Shown here one piece after another: positions 24,936 to 32,301 of a DNA stretch of 36,618 bases. The DNA is taken from contig CAIJHZ010000002.1 in assembly GCA_903820565.1 (NCBI GenBank), positions 1 to 36,618 on the forward strand, read 5' to 3'. The notes beneath the pieces were generated by a model, which saw nothing but the letters and a program-made list of their open reading frames with translations, ran no database searches and was not told the DNA's origin. The stretch is from an uncultured Actinomycetes bacterium. Its GTDB lineage: Bacteria > Actinomycetota > Actinomycetes > Nanopelagicales > Nanopelagicaceae. Position 1 is the first letter of the stretch. Each line of letters begins with the position of its first letter. The translations under genes and the position numbers were made by a program.

Positions 24936-25759
24936 GCACACCACTGCAGGTATATGAGCCATTTAAAGCTGGCCTGCCCAAATTAGGTCGTTACGGGAAA
25001 TCTTTATGGTCAAGGCGTACCTTTATAAAGGAGTACTCCAAATCAGAGCTTCGGGAGCAACATTTTGACTCGGTATTCGGGCAATTATGGTTAGTTCTCA
25101 ACCCGCTACTACTTTCAGCGGTTTACTTTATTTTGATCGTCATTATTGGTGGCACTTCAGATAGTGCGCGATATGCGCACTTAACTGCAAGCCTATTTCT
25201 ATTTTACTTGATTGCAAACAGTCTTACCGGTGGCGTCAAATCTGTGACCGCTGGTCAGCGGTTGATTCTTAACACCGCTTTTCCACGGATCATGCTGCCG
25301 ATTTCAGCGCTAGTAATAGCGATATTTAAGTTTTTACCAACACTCATTGTTTTCGTAGTCATCAAAGCAATTTTTGGCTCGCCCTTTACAATTGAAATGC
25401 TCTGGGCTATTCCAGTGTTATTGATAACGATTTTTCTGGCATTAGGACTGGCAATAACAATTTCCTGTGTCAATGTTTATTTCAGGGACATTGCAAGTTT
25501 TTTACCTTATTTAACTCGAACACTTCTGTACTTATCACCCATACTGTATGAAGCATCCGCCCTAAGGCCAAGTCTTCGTGTGATAGAGATATTCAATCCA
25601 CTTTTCCCAATTTTGGATTCATGGTCGCGCGTAATGGTTCAAGGAGAAGCTCCCCAACTTTCAAGCATGCTTCAGGGTCTCGCGTGGGCCACGGGCATCT
25701 TCTTTATCGGCACTTATTTCTTCTTATCGAGGGAGCGTGAGTTCGCTGTCCGTCTCTAA
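24932..25759 (+). CDS. Polysaccharide ABC exporter permease (Wzm/TagG type)
   Basis: ABC-2 type membrane protein of 275 residues, with an amphipathic N-terminal part (about 20-45) and about six hydrophobic segments. The stretch SVFGQLWLVLNPLL (about 47-60) is characteristic of O-antigen and teichoic-acid export permeases. LSPILYEASAL appears late in the protein, as in this family. The GTG start overlaps the glycosyltransferase stop (GTGA). With the ATPase downstream it would move a lipid-linked glycan across the membrane. Confidence 0.9.
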   Translation: MSTPLQVYEPFKAGLPKLGRYGKSLWSRRTFIKEYSKSELREQHFDSVFGQLWLVLNPLLLSAVYFILIVIIGGTSDSARYAHLTASLFLFYLIANSLTGGVKSVTAGQRLILNTAFPRIMLPISALVIAIFKFLPTLIVFVVIKAIFGSPFTIEMLWAIPVLLITIFLALGLAITISCVNVYFRDIASFLPYLTRTLLYLSPILYEASALRPSLRVIEIFNPLFPILDSWSRVMVQGEAPQLSSMLQGLAWATGIFFIGTYFFLSREREFAVRL

Positions 25760-25766
25760 TTCGCAC

Positions 25767-26540
25767 ATGACAAATGAACTCGCGGTTTCAATCCGTGGAG
25801 TAGGACTCACTTACACAACTTCAATTGATAAGAAGCCGACACTTAAATCTCGTGCAAAATCTTTGGGGCGTGGTAAAAAACTAACGCGCGTTGTCCGTGC
25901 ACTCGATGAGATTGATCTAGATATTAAATACGGCCAAGTATTAGGTGTTATCGGAACAAACGGTGCAGGTAAGTCTTCATTAATGCGCTGCGTTGCTGGC
26001 ATCTTGCCTCCTTCCCAGGGCCGTATCGAGGTTTTTGGTTCTGTCAGCACATTGCTAGCGCTAGGCGTCGGATTTAATCCATCAATGTCTGGTCGTGACA
26101 ATGTGTTCCTTGGCGGATTAGCGGCGGGAATGTCCCGTGATGAAATTGCGGGCAATTTTGATGAGATAGCGGAGTTTTCAGAACTGGGTGACGCGATCGA
26201 TGCACCAATGCGGACATATTCATCAGGAATGTACGCACGGTTAGCCTTTTCTGTAGCAGCTGTTGTTCGCCCTGACATTTTAATTATAGATGAAGCCCTG
26301 AGTACCGGAGATGCAAAATTTAAGGAAAAGAGTCTCAACCGCGTGAAAGAGCTGCGCAGTAATGACCGAGCTCTAATTTTAGTGAGCCATGCAATGCAGA
26401 CCGTACGCGAAACCTGTAACGATGTTGCATGGTTGCATAAGGGAAAGCTCATACAGCGGGGTGAACCCAACGAAGTAATTGATGCCTATCAAGAGTTCTT
26501 ACACCTTGGAAAGAGCGCAGCAATTGATGAGGATGTTTAA
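25767..26540 (+). CDS. Polysaccharide ABC exporter ATP-binding protein (Wzt/TagH type)
   Basis: Single ABC domain of 257 residues from the chosen start. Walker A GTNGAGKS is at 63-70, the signature region YSSGMYARLAF at 151-161, Walker B ILIIDE at 171-176 and the switch histidine H208 in VSHAM. The protein ends shortly after the ABC domain, so it lacks the C-terminal carbohydrate-binding domain of long Wzt proteins. The frame is also open from a GTG at 25737, which would overlap the permease by 23 bases with GGGAG too close to the start. Neither start has a convincing ribosome site, so the first ten residues are uncertain. Confidence 0.9.
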   Translation: MTNELAVSIRGVGLTYTTSIDKKPTLKSRAKSLGRGKKLTRVVRALDEIDLDIKYGQVLGVIGTNGAGKSSLMRCVAGILPPSQGRIEVFGSVSTLLALGVGFNPSMSGRDNVFLGGLAAGMSRDEIAGNFDEIAEFSELGDAIDAPMRTYSSGMYARLAFSVAAVVRPDILIIDEALSTGDAKFKEKSLNRVKELRSNDRALILVSHAMQTVRETCNDVAWLHKGKLIQRGEPNEVIDAYQEFLHLGKSAAIDEDV

Positions 26541-27804
26541 ACCTTTATTTCTGGCACTTAGTGTTGCCATAGCTTTTCCATTGCAATCTTCGGCCATTGA
26601 AGTACCTGCAGTATTTCAGGTACAAGGTGCTGGGTATGGTCATGGAGTTGGTATGAGCCAAATTGGCGCAAGAGCAAAAGCATTAGCTGGTGAAACCGCC
26701 ACTGCAATTCTTTCTTATTACTACAAAGATGTTGCGATTGAACCATTAGATGATACAAAAATTTTGCGAGTAAACGTTGGGCATTTATTAACTTCTGCGA
26801 AAATGGCATCCGGAACGCAAGATGCAGTGCTACAAATTTTTAGTGGTGACATTGGTGCTGCACAGGACGTTGTTCCGTTAGCGGTTGTATCAGTTAAAAG
26901 TTCATTGAATTTCACTATTGTGGGCTCAACAGTATTGCCTAGTATTGTTACAGGAAAGAAAACCGTCAGTATTCCACGGGAACGAATCTTCACAGTTCGC
27001 TGGAGCGGGACTCGTTATTTAGCTGGTGTTGACGGAGTCATTTCTTTAACTCACAACAGCGCCACAAAAAAGTATCGTTACGGTCAGATGCAATTTAGGG
27101 CAGTTAAGACAACAACACTTGGGTATCGACTCGAAATTACAAATTCTGTTCGGTTATCTGATGAGTATTTGTGGGGCGTGAGTGAAGTTCCCTCATCCTG
27201 GCCAGAGGCAGCACTGCAAGCACAAGCGATTGCCTCTAGAACATATGCGATGAGCAAAGCTGGCATCTATCGAGCGGTGTGTGATTGCGACCTTTATGGC
27301 GAGATTTCAGATCAAACTTTCTTGGGGTATGCAAAGGAAACGGAGAAAGGATGGGGGCAATTGTGGAAAGCAGCGGTGACAAACACCGCTGGCCTCACAC
27401 TGACTCAAGGCGGTAAACCCATAGCTGCATATTTTTCTAGTTCAAGTGGTGGACAGACTGAAACTTCAGTCAATGCCTGGGGAACCGAGAAGAGCTACAC
27501 ACAATCGGTTGCAGATCTTTCCAGCCTGGACCCAGTACTTAATCCACGCTTTTATAAATGGGATCGCACAATTACCCAGGCTTCAGTTGCAGAAGCTTTT
27601 GCACTCCCTGACGTGGTTACTTTAGAGATAATTAAGAAAAATGCTAGCGGCACTGTTGCAACAATAAAAGCAACTTCTAGTGCGGGAATTCAAAAGAGTT
27701 TACGAGGTGAAACCTTTAGAAGTCGAACCAAAATTCCATCTGCCTACTTTGCATTAGTTGGCATGCAAAATGCTGTTGAGCCCACCCCAAGTCCCAGTCC
27801 GTAA
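26527..27804 (+). CDS. SpoIID/LytB domain protein (putative secreted peptidoglycan transglycosylase)
   Basis: This protein has 425 residues from the chosen start, which opens a clean signal peptide (hydrophobic about 5-20, SSA near 21-23). The motif GYGHGVGMSQIGA is at 36-48. The SpoIID catalytic block SEVPSSWPEAALQAQA (219-234), with candidate catalytic E220, comes later in the chain. This order, common in actinobacterial members, is the reverse of B. subtilis SpoIID. These enzymes cut glycan strands of denuded peptidoglycan. The start overlaps the exporter ATPase gene by 14 bases. The last 17 codons are antisense to dapD and encode a Pro/Ser tail. A role in remodelling the wall for polymer export is inference. 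Confidence 0.87.
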   Translation: MRMFKPLFLALSVAIAFPLQSSAIEVPAVFQVQGAGYGHGVGMSQIGARAKALAGETATAILSYYYKDVAIEPLDDTKILRVNVGHLLTSAKMASGTQDAVLQIFSGDIGAAQDVVPLAVVSVKSSLNFTIVGSTVLPSIVTGKKTVSIPRERIFTVRWSGTRYLAGVDGVISLTHNSATKKYRYGQMQFRAVKTTTLGYRLEITNSVRLSDEYLWGVSEVPSSWPEAALQAQAIASRTYAMSKAGIYRAVCDCDLYGEISDQTFLGYAKETEKGWGQLWKAAVTNTAGLTLTQGGKPIAAYFSSSSGGQTETSVNAWGTEKSYTQSVADLSSLDPVLNPRFYKWDRTITQASVAEAFALPDVVTLEIIKKNASGTVATIKATSSAGIQKSLRGETFRSRTKIPSAYFALVGMQNAVEPTPSPSP

Positions 27805-28671
27805 TACAACCTCTAAGCAACCATCGAGCGAATTACGTCGGAACAAAAGATTGCTTGCGCCAGATAGTGTCCCTGCCTTAACAATTTCGCCATCAGGAAG
27901 TCTTACCTTTGCTGCAGCTGTTATGTAAGTACCAGCTTCGATTACGCAGTTATCACCAAGTGAAATACCAAGACCTGAGTTTGCGCCGAGCAAACATTTT
28001 TCACCAATCGAAATAACTTCTTTCCCTCCACCACTTAAAGTTCCCATAATCGATGCTCCGCCACCGACATCAGTGCCATCTCCAACTACAACACCAGCAG
28101 AGATACGACCTTCGACCATTGAAGTTCCTAATGTTCCAGCATTGAAGTTAACAAAACCTTCGTGCATGACTGTTGTTCCGGAGGCAAGGTGTGCACCTAA
28201 TCGAACACGATCTGCATCTGCGATTCGAACTCCACTTGGAACGACGTAATCAACCATTCGAGGGAACTTATCAACTCCATAAACACTGACATGTCCATAC
28301 GCAGCTTTTAAACGTGCGCGAGTAATTTCAAATCCTTCGACAGGACACGGACCTGCTGATGTCCACACAACATTGCTCAGTAATCCAAAAATTCCATCAA
28401 GTGCAACTCCGTGAGGCTTTACAAGTCGGTGCGAGAGCAAATGCAATCGCAGATAAGCATCAGCTGCATTTGCTGGTGCTTTTGTAATATCGATCTCGAT
28501 GCTGATTACTTCACGACTAATAGCGCGAGCTGCATCTACACCAGCTAATGCAGTTAATTCTGCAGGAGCCGAACCAGAAATCGCGGACAAAGAAGGGGAT
28601 GGGAACCAAACATCCAAAGTAGTTCCATTGGAGATAGTTGCGATTCCGTGGCCAGATGCAATGGTGGTCAT
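27754..28671 (-). CDS. dapD: 2,3,4,5-tetrahydropyridine-2,6-dicarboxylate N-succinyltransferase
   Basis: Lysine and diaminopimelate biosynthesis: it succinylates tetrahydrodipicolinate. At 305 residues it is the actinobacterial DapD type. The middle shows hexapeptide-repeat character (for example GTDVGGGASIMGTLSGGG) of a left-handed beta helix. The end, RRNSLDGCLEV then LHAN, matches what I recall of mycobacterial DapD. Start ATG is six bases from TAGGCT. The 3' end overlaps the convergent SpoIID gene by 51 bases. Because the C-terminus is conserved, the overlap is real rather than a frame artefact. Confidence 0.94.
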   Translation of the reverse strand: MTTIASGHGIATISNGTTLDVWFPSPSLSAISGSAPAELTALAGVDAARAISREVISIEIDITKAPANAADAYLRLHLLSHRLVKPHGVALDGIFGLLSNVVWTSAGPCPVEGFEITRARLKAAYGHVSVYGVDKFPRMVDYVVPSGVRIADADRVRLGAHLASGTTVMHEGFVNFNAGTLGTSMVEGRISAGVVVGDGTDVGGGASIMGTLSGGGKEVISIGEKCLLGANSGLGISLGDNCVIEAGTYITAAAKVRLPDGEIVKAGTLSGASNLLFRRNSLDGCLEVVLRTGTWGGLNSILHAN

Positions 28672-28677
28672 GTCCTA

Positions 28678-28683
28678 AGCCTA
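28678..28683 (-). promoter_or_regulatory. Putative leaderless -10 element for dapD
   Basis: TAGGCT on the minus strand, six bases (TAGGAC) before the ATG at 28671. Confidence 0.7.
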
Positions 28684-28688
28684 GCCTC

Positions 28689-28694
28689 TATTGT
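28689..28694 (+). promoter_or_regulatory. Putative leaderless -10 element for the LOG-family gene
   Basis: TATTGT, 7 bases (TAGCCGT) before the ATG at 28702. It lies five bases from the dapD element, so the two promoters are adjacent but separate. Confidence 0.7.
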
Positions 28695-28701
28695 TAGCCG
28701 T

Positions 28702-29235
28702 ATGCGTATTGCCGTCTTCTGCTCATCATCCCCAACGATTGATAGTAAGTATGTAGATCTAGCCTACGAACTCGGGCAGGGAATTGGTGCAACAGCTAAC
28801 GAATTAGTTACAGGCGGCGGCCATATTTCCATGATGGGCGCTGTCTCCCGCGGTGCTCGCGACAACGGTGGCAAGACTATAGGCGTTATTCCGCAGGCAC
28901 TTGTAGATATTGAATTTGCCGATCATGACAATGACGAACTCCATGTAGTTGAAACCATGGGTCAACGCAAACATATGATTACTGATATTTCAGATGCATT
29001 CATAACTTTGCCAGGTGGTGCCGGGACCCTAGAAGAGTTCTTCGAAATTTGGGTCGGACATTATTTAAAGTTTCACACTAAGCCAGTTGTAATCTTGGAC
29101 CCATTTGAAATTTATAAACCTCTGCATCAGCTAATAGTTCATCTTGAGGAAGAAAAATTCATAAAGCCCGGTATGCGGGAAATAGTCCAATGGACTACAA
29201 ATGTTGATGATGCATTGAAAGCTTGTGGTGTATGA
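28702..29235 (+). CDS. LOG-family nucleotide-binding protein (TIGR00730; putative cytokinin riboside phosphoribohydrolase)
   Basis: This protein has 177 residues from the ATG at 28702. The frame is open further left, but that extension would run over dapD and does not match the family. TGGGHISMMGAVS (37-49) and PGGAGTLEE (104-112) are the two family motifs, and R89-K90 lies in the conserved MGQRKH. LOG enzymes release bases from nucleoside monophosphates. In bacteria outside plant associations the natural substrate is generally unclear. Being next to dapD is an arrangement I recall from Mycobacterium. The stop overlaps the next gene by ATGA. Confidence 0.9.
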   Translation: MRIAVFCSSSPTIDSKYVDLAYELGQGIGATANELVTGGGHISMMGAVSRGARDNGGKTIGVIPQALVDIEFADHDNDELHVVETMGQRKHMITDISDAFITLPGGAGTLEEFFEIWVGHYLKFHTKPVVILDPFEIYKPLHQLIVHLEEEKFIKPGMREIVQWTTNVDDALKACGV

Positions 29236-29666
29236 GAAGTAACCACATTGCAATGAGTCTTGTAATTGATGCTCCAATTGAAAAGGTGTGGGCGGCTCTT
29301 GCAGATTGGGAGTCTCAAGGTGATTGGATGTTGCAAACTACCGTTGAGGTCACTTCGCAGATTCGCGAAGGTGTAGGCACATCAATCTCTGCATTTACGG
29401 GGATAGGTAAATTCGGAGTTATGGACCATATGATTGTCACTGCATGGCAACCTCCACACATCTGCGATGTTGTGCATACCGGGAAAATTATCAAGGGAAC
29501 TGGTCGATTTGAATTAGTTGCAATCGATACAGACACAACGCGATTTGATTGGTCCGAAGAGATCGTGGCTCCACGAGCGCTGTTTCTACTTATCGCCCTA
29601 GGTTTGTACGCTGGTGTCCGTATTTCACTGACCAACCTCAGCCGCCGTTTGCGTCATAGAAAGTAA
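29232..29666 (+). CDS. SRPBCC-family (START-like) ligand-binding protein
   Basis: This protein has 144 residues. It opens with the typical first strand and helix (SLVIDAPIEKVWAALADWESQ, about 9-29) and continues with alternating strands of a helix-grip fold. It closes with a long hydrophobic helix (about 114-131) before a basic tail. It belongs to the polyketide cyclase/dehydrase-like SRPBCC group; the ligand cannot be predicted. Its ATG overlaps the LOG-family stop (ATGA), so both are translated from the same mRNA. Confidence 0.82.
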   Translation: MRSNHIAMSLVIDAPIEKVWAALADWESQGDWMLQTTVEVTSQIREGVGTSISAFTGIGKFGVMDHMIVTAWQPPHICDVVHTGKIIKGTGRFELVAIDTDTTRFDWSEEIVAPRALFLLIALGLYAGVRISLTNLSRRLRHRK

Positions 29667-29677
29667 GGTAAAAGAAG

Positions 29678-29683
29678 TAAACT
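29678..29683 (+). promoter_or_regulatory. Putative leaderless -10 element for the sigma-region-4 protein
   Basis: TAAACT, six bases (AAGCCA) before the ATG at 29690, in the 23-base gap after the SRPBCC gene. Confidence 0.68.
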
Positions 29684-29689
29684 AAGCCA

Positions 29690-29884
29690 ATGGGCAAGAA
29701 ATCGCAGACTCTGGCAGATGCGATTGCCTCATTGCCGGATGAAGAGCGCATCATCTTGACGATGCACTACCTCAAATCAATGTCTGCGGCCGAGATTGCT
29801 GCGATGTTAGGGGTACCAGAGCGGTCTGCAGCTGCGATCATCAAGCAAGGCAAGGCCAGATTGAGCGCAATTGTGGGTATTTAA
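29690..29884 (+). CDS. Stand-alone sigma-70 region 4-like helix-turn-helix protein
   Basis: This 64-residue protein looks like only region 4.2 of an ECF-type sigma factor. LADAIASLPDEERIILTM (8-25) matches the helix before the helix-turn-helix, and MSAAEIAAMLGVPERSAAAI (31-50) is the helix-turn-helix itself. It is followed by KQGKARL. There is no region 2, so it cannot act as a normal sigma factor. The -35-recognising helix could bind DNA or RNA polymerase on its own. It has its own leaderless-type promoter and is followed by a 94-base gap with a strong hairpin. Some ECF sigma factors are near DUF3117 and dapD in other actinobacteria, but whether this is a relic is unknown. Confidence 0.8.
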   Translation: MGKKSQTLADAIASLPDEERIILTMHYLKSMSAAEIAAMLGVPERSAAAIIKQGKARLSAIVGI

Positions 29885-29896
29885 GGCCGCATCCCG

Positions 29897-29925
29897 ATTT
29901 CGCACAACAGAGCATTGTGCGAGAT
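29897..29925 (+). other. Strong inverted repeat/hairpin (terminator or operator)
   Basis: ATTTCGCACAA (29897-29907) pairs with TTGTGCGAGAT (29915-29925) around a 7-base loop, 11 pairs with one G-T. No run of T follows directly. It starts 13 bases after the sigma-region-4 stop. It could be a terminator without a U-tract or a binding site ahead of the DUF3117 gene. The rest of this 94-base gap holds only the DUF3117 ribosome site. Confidence 0.7.
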
Positions 29926-29964
29926 ACTTACCCCCTTGCTTTAAAAAGAGTTATTCAACCGATT

Positions 29965-29971
29965 AGAGGAG
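29965..29971 (+). promoter_or_regulatory. Shine-Dalgarno site for the DUF3117 gene
   Basis: AGAGGAG, 7 bases before the ATG at 29979. With it, this gene has a true leader, unlike most other transcript heads in the window. Confidence 0.8.
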
Positions 29972-29978
29972 TCCCCAT

Positions 29979-30158
29979 ATGGCAGCCATGAAACCCCGCA
30001 CTGGTGATGGTCCAATGGAGGTCACAAAGGAAGCTCGCTCTTTAGTTATGCGAATCCCTCTAGAAGGTGGCGGCCGCTTAGTCGTTGAAATGAACGCTGA
30101 AGAAGCCAACAATCTCAGTGCCGCGTTACACGCCGCAGTCGCACTAGTTAAGAAGTAA
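29979..30158 (+). CDS. DUF3117 small conserved actinobacterial protein
   Basis: This 59-residue protein begins MAAMKPRTGDGPMEVTKEAR and contains MRIPLEGGGRLVVE (24-37), which I recognise as the highly conserved DUF3117 family of actinobacteria. Its function is unknown. It is probably a compact beta-alpha fold, with the helix at EEANNLSAALHAAV (41-54). A strong Shine-Dalgarno site fixes the start. The hairpin upstream suggests it is transcribed or regulated separately from the sigma-region-4 gene. The aminopeptidase gene follows after 31 bases. Confidence 0.9.
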   Translation: MAAMKPRTGDGPMEVTKEARSLVMRIPLEGGGRLVVEMNAEEANNLSAALHAAVALVKK

Positions 30159-30175
30159 TTCCTTTTCCAAGGCAC

Positions 30176-30181
30176 TAGCCT
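30176..30181 (+). promoter_or_regulatory. Putative leaderless -10 element for leucyl aminopeptidase
   Basis: TAGCCT, eight bases (TACTAATC) before the ATG at 30190, in the 31-base gap after the DUF3117 gene. No Shine-Dalgarno site is present. Confidence 0.6.
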
Positions 30182-30189
30182 TACTAATC

Positions 30190-31668
30190 ATGTCAGCACT
30201 ACCAATCGCCGCTCCGCTAGAAATTAAAGCGGCATCATCGGCCAACTCAATTGCAGTGGGATTTGTAAAAAATCCTGATGGTTCATTTGAATGTGTTGGA
30301 TCACTTATTAAAGAGATTGAAAAATTCTTCGGCCTCAACCTTGTTGATGAGTTGACTTTTTTCGGACCAACGGCAAAAGCTGGTGAAATTTTCGAGATTC
30401 CGGTTAGTGCTCCTGATTCCCAAACTGACCGAATCTTTTTAGTTGCAATTGGCGATCAGAGTAGTTCAGCACTTCGTGCTGCTGGCGCTTCAGTTGGTCG
30501 CAAGGTACGCGGAAAGAATTTAAGCGTTTATTCAGCGTGCGCTGTAAAAGAAGTTAAAGCACATGCGATCTCTATGGCCCTTGGTGCATGGGCATGGAAT
30601 CTAAAGACAGATAAGAAAAAAGAAGTACCACAATTATTTATCGGAAGTAAAGATAAGAAAGTGATTGATGATGCAGCAGCAATTGCACAGGCAATTTGTC
30701 GCGCTCGCGATCTAGTCCACACTCCTGCAAATATCAAGACACCTGCTTGGATGGGAAAACAAGCAGAGCTATTTGCAAAAGGTACTGGCTTGAAAGTCAA
30801 AGTTTTCACAGGTACTGAATTGAAAGAGTTTGGTGGATTAAGAGCTGTTGGTGGTTCATCACCAAAGCCTGGCCCGCGCATGATTCAAGTCTCATACCTA
30901 CCTAAATCAAAGAAGAAGTCTATTAATGCATTGCCACACGTTGTATTAGTTGGCAAAGGTATTACTTTTGATACGGGCGGTATCTCATTAAAACGTCCCT
31001 ATGACACGATGATGGCGATGAAGAGCGACATGGCAGGATCGGCTGCAATTCTTGCAACGCTGACTGCTTTGGAGGAATTGCAACCTAATGTACGTGTAAC
31101 TGCTTTGATGATGATGGCTGAGAACGCTATCTCTGGCACCGCACAGCGCCCAAGTGATGTCATTAAACATTACGGCGGAACAACGGTCGAAGTTATTAAT
31201 ACTGATGCCGAGGGCCGCTTGGTTTTAGCAGACGGTCTTGCCTTTGCAGATTTAACCCTTGATCCAGATTATTTGATCGATATTGCAACATTGACTGGTG
31301 CCGCAACTCTTGGGTTAGGTCGTCAATATGCTGCGATGTATACCCGTGATAACTCTCTTGCAGCACAGTTATCAAAAGCTGGCGAAGCAAGTGGTGATCG
31401 CGTCTGGCACATGCCCCTTGTTGATGATTATAAGGATTCACTTAGTAGTGACATTGCAGATTTCAATCACAATGCCAGCAAAGGTAAGTACTCCGCAGGT
31501 TCTGTGACAGCAGCTTTGTTCCTTGAAAACTTTATAGGAACTCGACGTTGGGCGCATTTAGATATCGCCGGTACGGCACGCAGCGAAGTTGACGCTGGAG
31601 AGAATTCCAAAGGTGGAACAGGATTTGGCGTTCGTTTATTAACTGAATGGATCACCTCACTTTCATGA
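30190..31668 (+). CDS. pepA: Leucyl aminopeptidase (M17 family)
   Basis: Cytosolic two-metal exopeptidase of 492 residues that removes N-terminal amino acids from peptides. Metal ligands and catalytic residues can be placed: K256 and D261 in GKGITFDTGG, D280 in KSDMAG, and D339 and E341 in NTDAEGRL (337-344), where R343 is the catalytic arginine. The N-terminal third is the less conserved hexamer-forming domain. The start is leaderless-like. The stop overlaps the methyltransferase start (ATGA). Confidence 0.95.
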   Translation: MSALPIAAPLEIKAASSANSIAVGFVKNPDGSFECVGSLIKEIEKFFGLNLVDELTFFGPTAKAGEIFEIPVSAPDSQTDRIFLVAIGDQSSSALRAAGASVGRKVRGKNLSVYSACAVKEVKAHAISMALGAWAWNLKTDKKKEVPQLFIGSKDKKVIDDAAAIAQAICRARDLVHTPANIKTPAWMGKQAELFAKGTGLKVKVFTGTELKEFGGLRAVGGSSPKPGPRMIQVSYLPKSKKKSINALPHVVLVGKGITFDTGGISLKRPYDTMMAMKSDMAGSAAILATLTALEELQPNVRVTALMMMAENAISGTAQRPSDVIKHYGGTTVEVINTDAEGRLVLADGLAFADLTLDPDYLIDIATLTGAATLGLGRQYAAMYTRDNSLAAQLSKAGEASGDRVWHMPLVDDYKDSLSSDIADFNHNASKGKYSAGSVTAALFLENFIGTRRWAHLDIAGTARSEVDAGENSKGGTGFGVRLLTEWITSLS

Positions 31669-32291
31669 GAATAGATCCACACACTTTTGCAGAAGGATTT
31701 ATTCCTGAAGATTTCTTTAAATCTCAGGCTCGTGCGCGAGGTGTAGAACTAGGAACGACTGATACGACACCTGGCTCTGGCGCATTCCTTCGACATCTAG
31801 CATTTACCTTGAAGGCCCAATCTGTTGTTGAGGTTGGAACGGGATCAGGCGTTGGATCGTTGTGGTTGCTTGATGGAATGTTGGAAAGTGGAACACTTAC
31901 ATCAATTGATGATGAGATGGAACATACGCAAATAGCAAAATTAGCATTTTCGGATGCTGACATCACCCAAGGGCGATATCGCTTAATTACCAACACGGTC
32001 GTAGATGTCATCTCAAAGTTAACTGATCGTGCCTATGACTTAGTTGTACTGCGTCATAACCCTGAGGATCTCAGCTATGTAATCAGCGAGGCACACCGCA
32101 TTTTGCGAAGTGGTGGAGCGCTAGTAATTGATAATTACTATGGTGGAGGCAAAGTCAGCGATGCCACACAACGAGATCCAAAAACTGTGGCATTGCGTGA
32201 TGCTGGAAAAATCATTAAGAATGACTCTGAGCATTGGGTAAGTTCATTAATTCCAATAGGCGATGGCTTACTTGTAGCCACCAAGGTGTAA
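31665..32291 (+). CDS. SAM-dependent O-methyltransferase (family 3)
   Basis: This protein has 208 residues from the ATG at 31665, which overlaps the pepA stop. A longer frame starting 18 bases earlier would overlap pepA more and looks artificial. The SAM-binding motif VVEVGTGSGVGSLWLL is at about 54-69, followed by the acidic SIDDEMEH at 80-87. The family includes catechol-type O-methyltransferases and the mycobacterial Rv1220c. The acceptor is unknown. In mycobacteria the related gene neighbours sigE, rseA and htrA; here htrA follows directly. Confidence 0.88.
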   Translation: MRIDPHTFAEGFIPEDFFKSQARARGVELGTTDTTPGSGAFLRHLAFTLKAQSVVEVGTGSGVGSLWLLDGMLESGTLTSIDDEMEHTQIAKLAFSDADITQGRYRLITNTVVDVISKLTDRAYDLVVLRHNPEDLSYVISEAHRILRSGGALVIDNYYGGGKVSDATQRDPKTVALRDAGKIIKNDSEHWVSSLIPIGDGLLVATKV

Positions 32292-32301
32292 AGAGACTGA
32301 C

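Noticed and set aside
25811..26470. A 219-codon open frame on the minus strand across the exporter ATPase gene.
   Set aside because: It is antisense to a gene with clear Walker A, signature and Walker B motifs, its product has no recognisable motif, and it has no ribosome site.
28648..28701. An 18-codon N-terminal extension of the LOG-family gene.
   Set aside because: It overlaps the dapD start and both promoter hexamers. The family begins with the MRIAVFCSS strand encoded at 28702.
29897..29925. Calling the hairpin a standard intrinsic terminator.
   Set aside because: No T-run follows the stem; the next bases are TACTTACCCCC. It is listed as an inverted repeat of undecided role.
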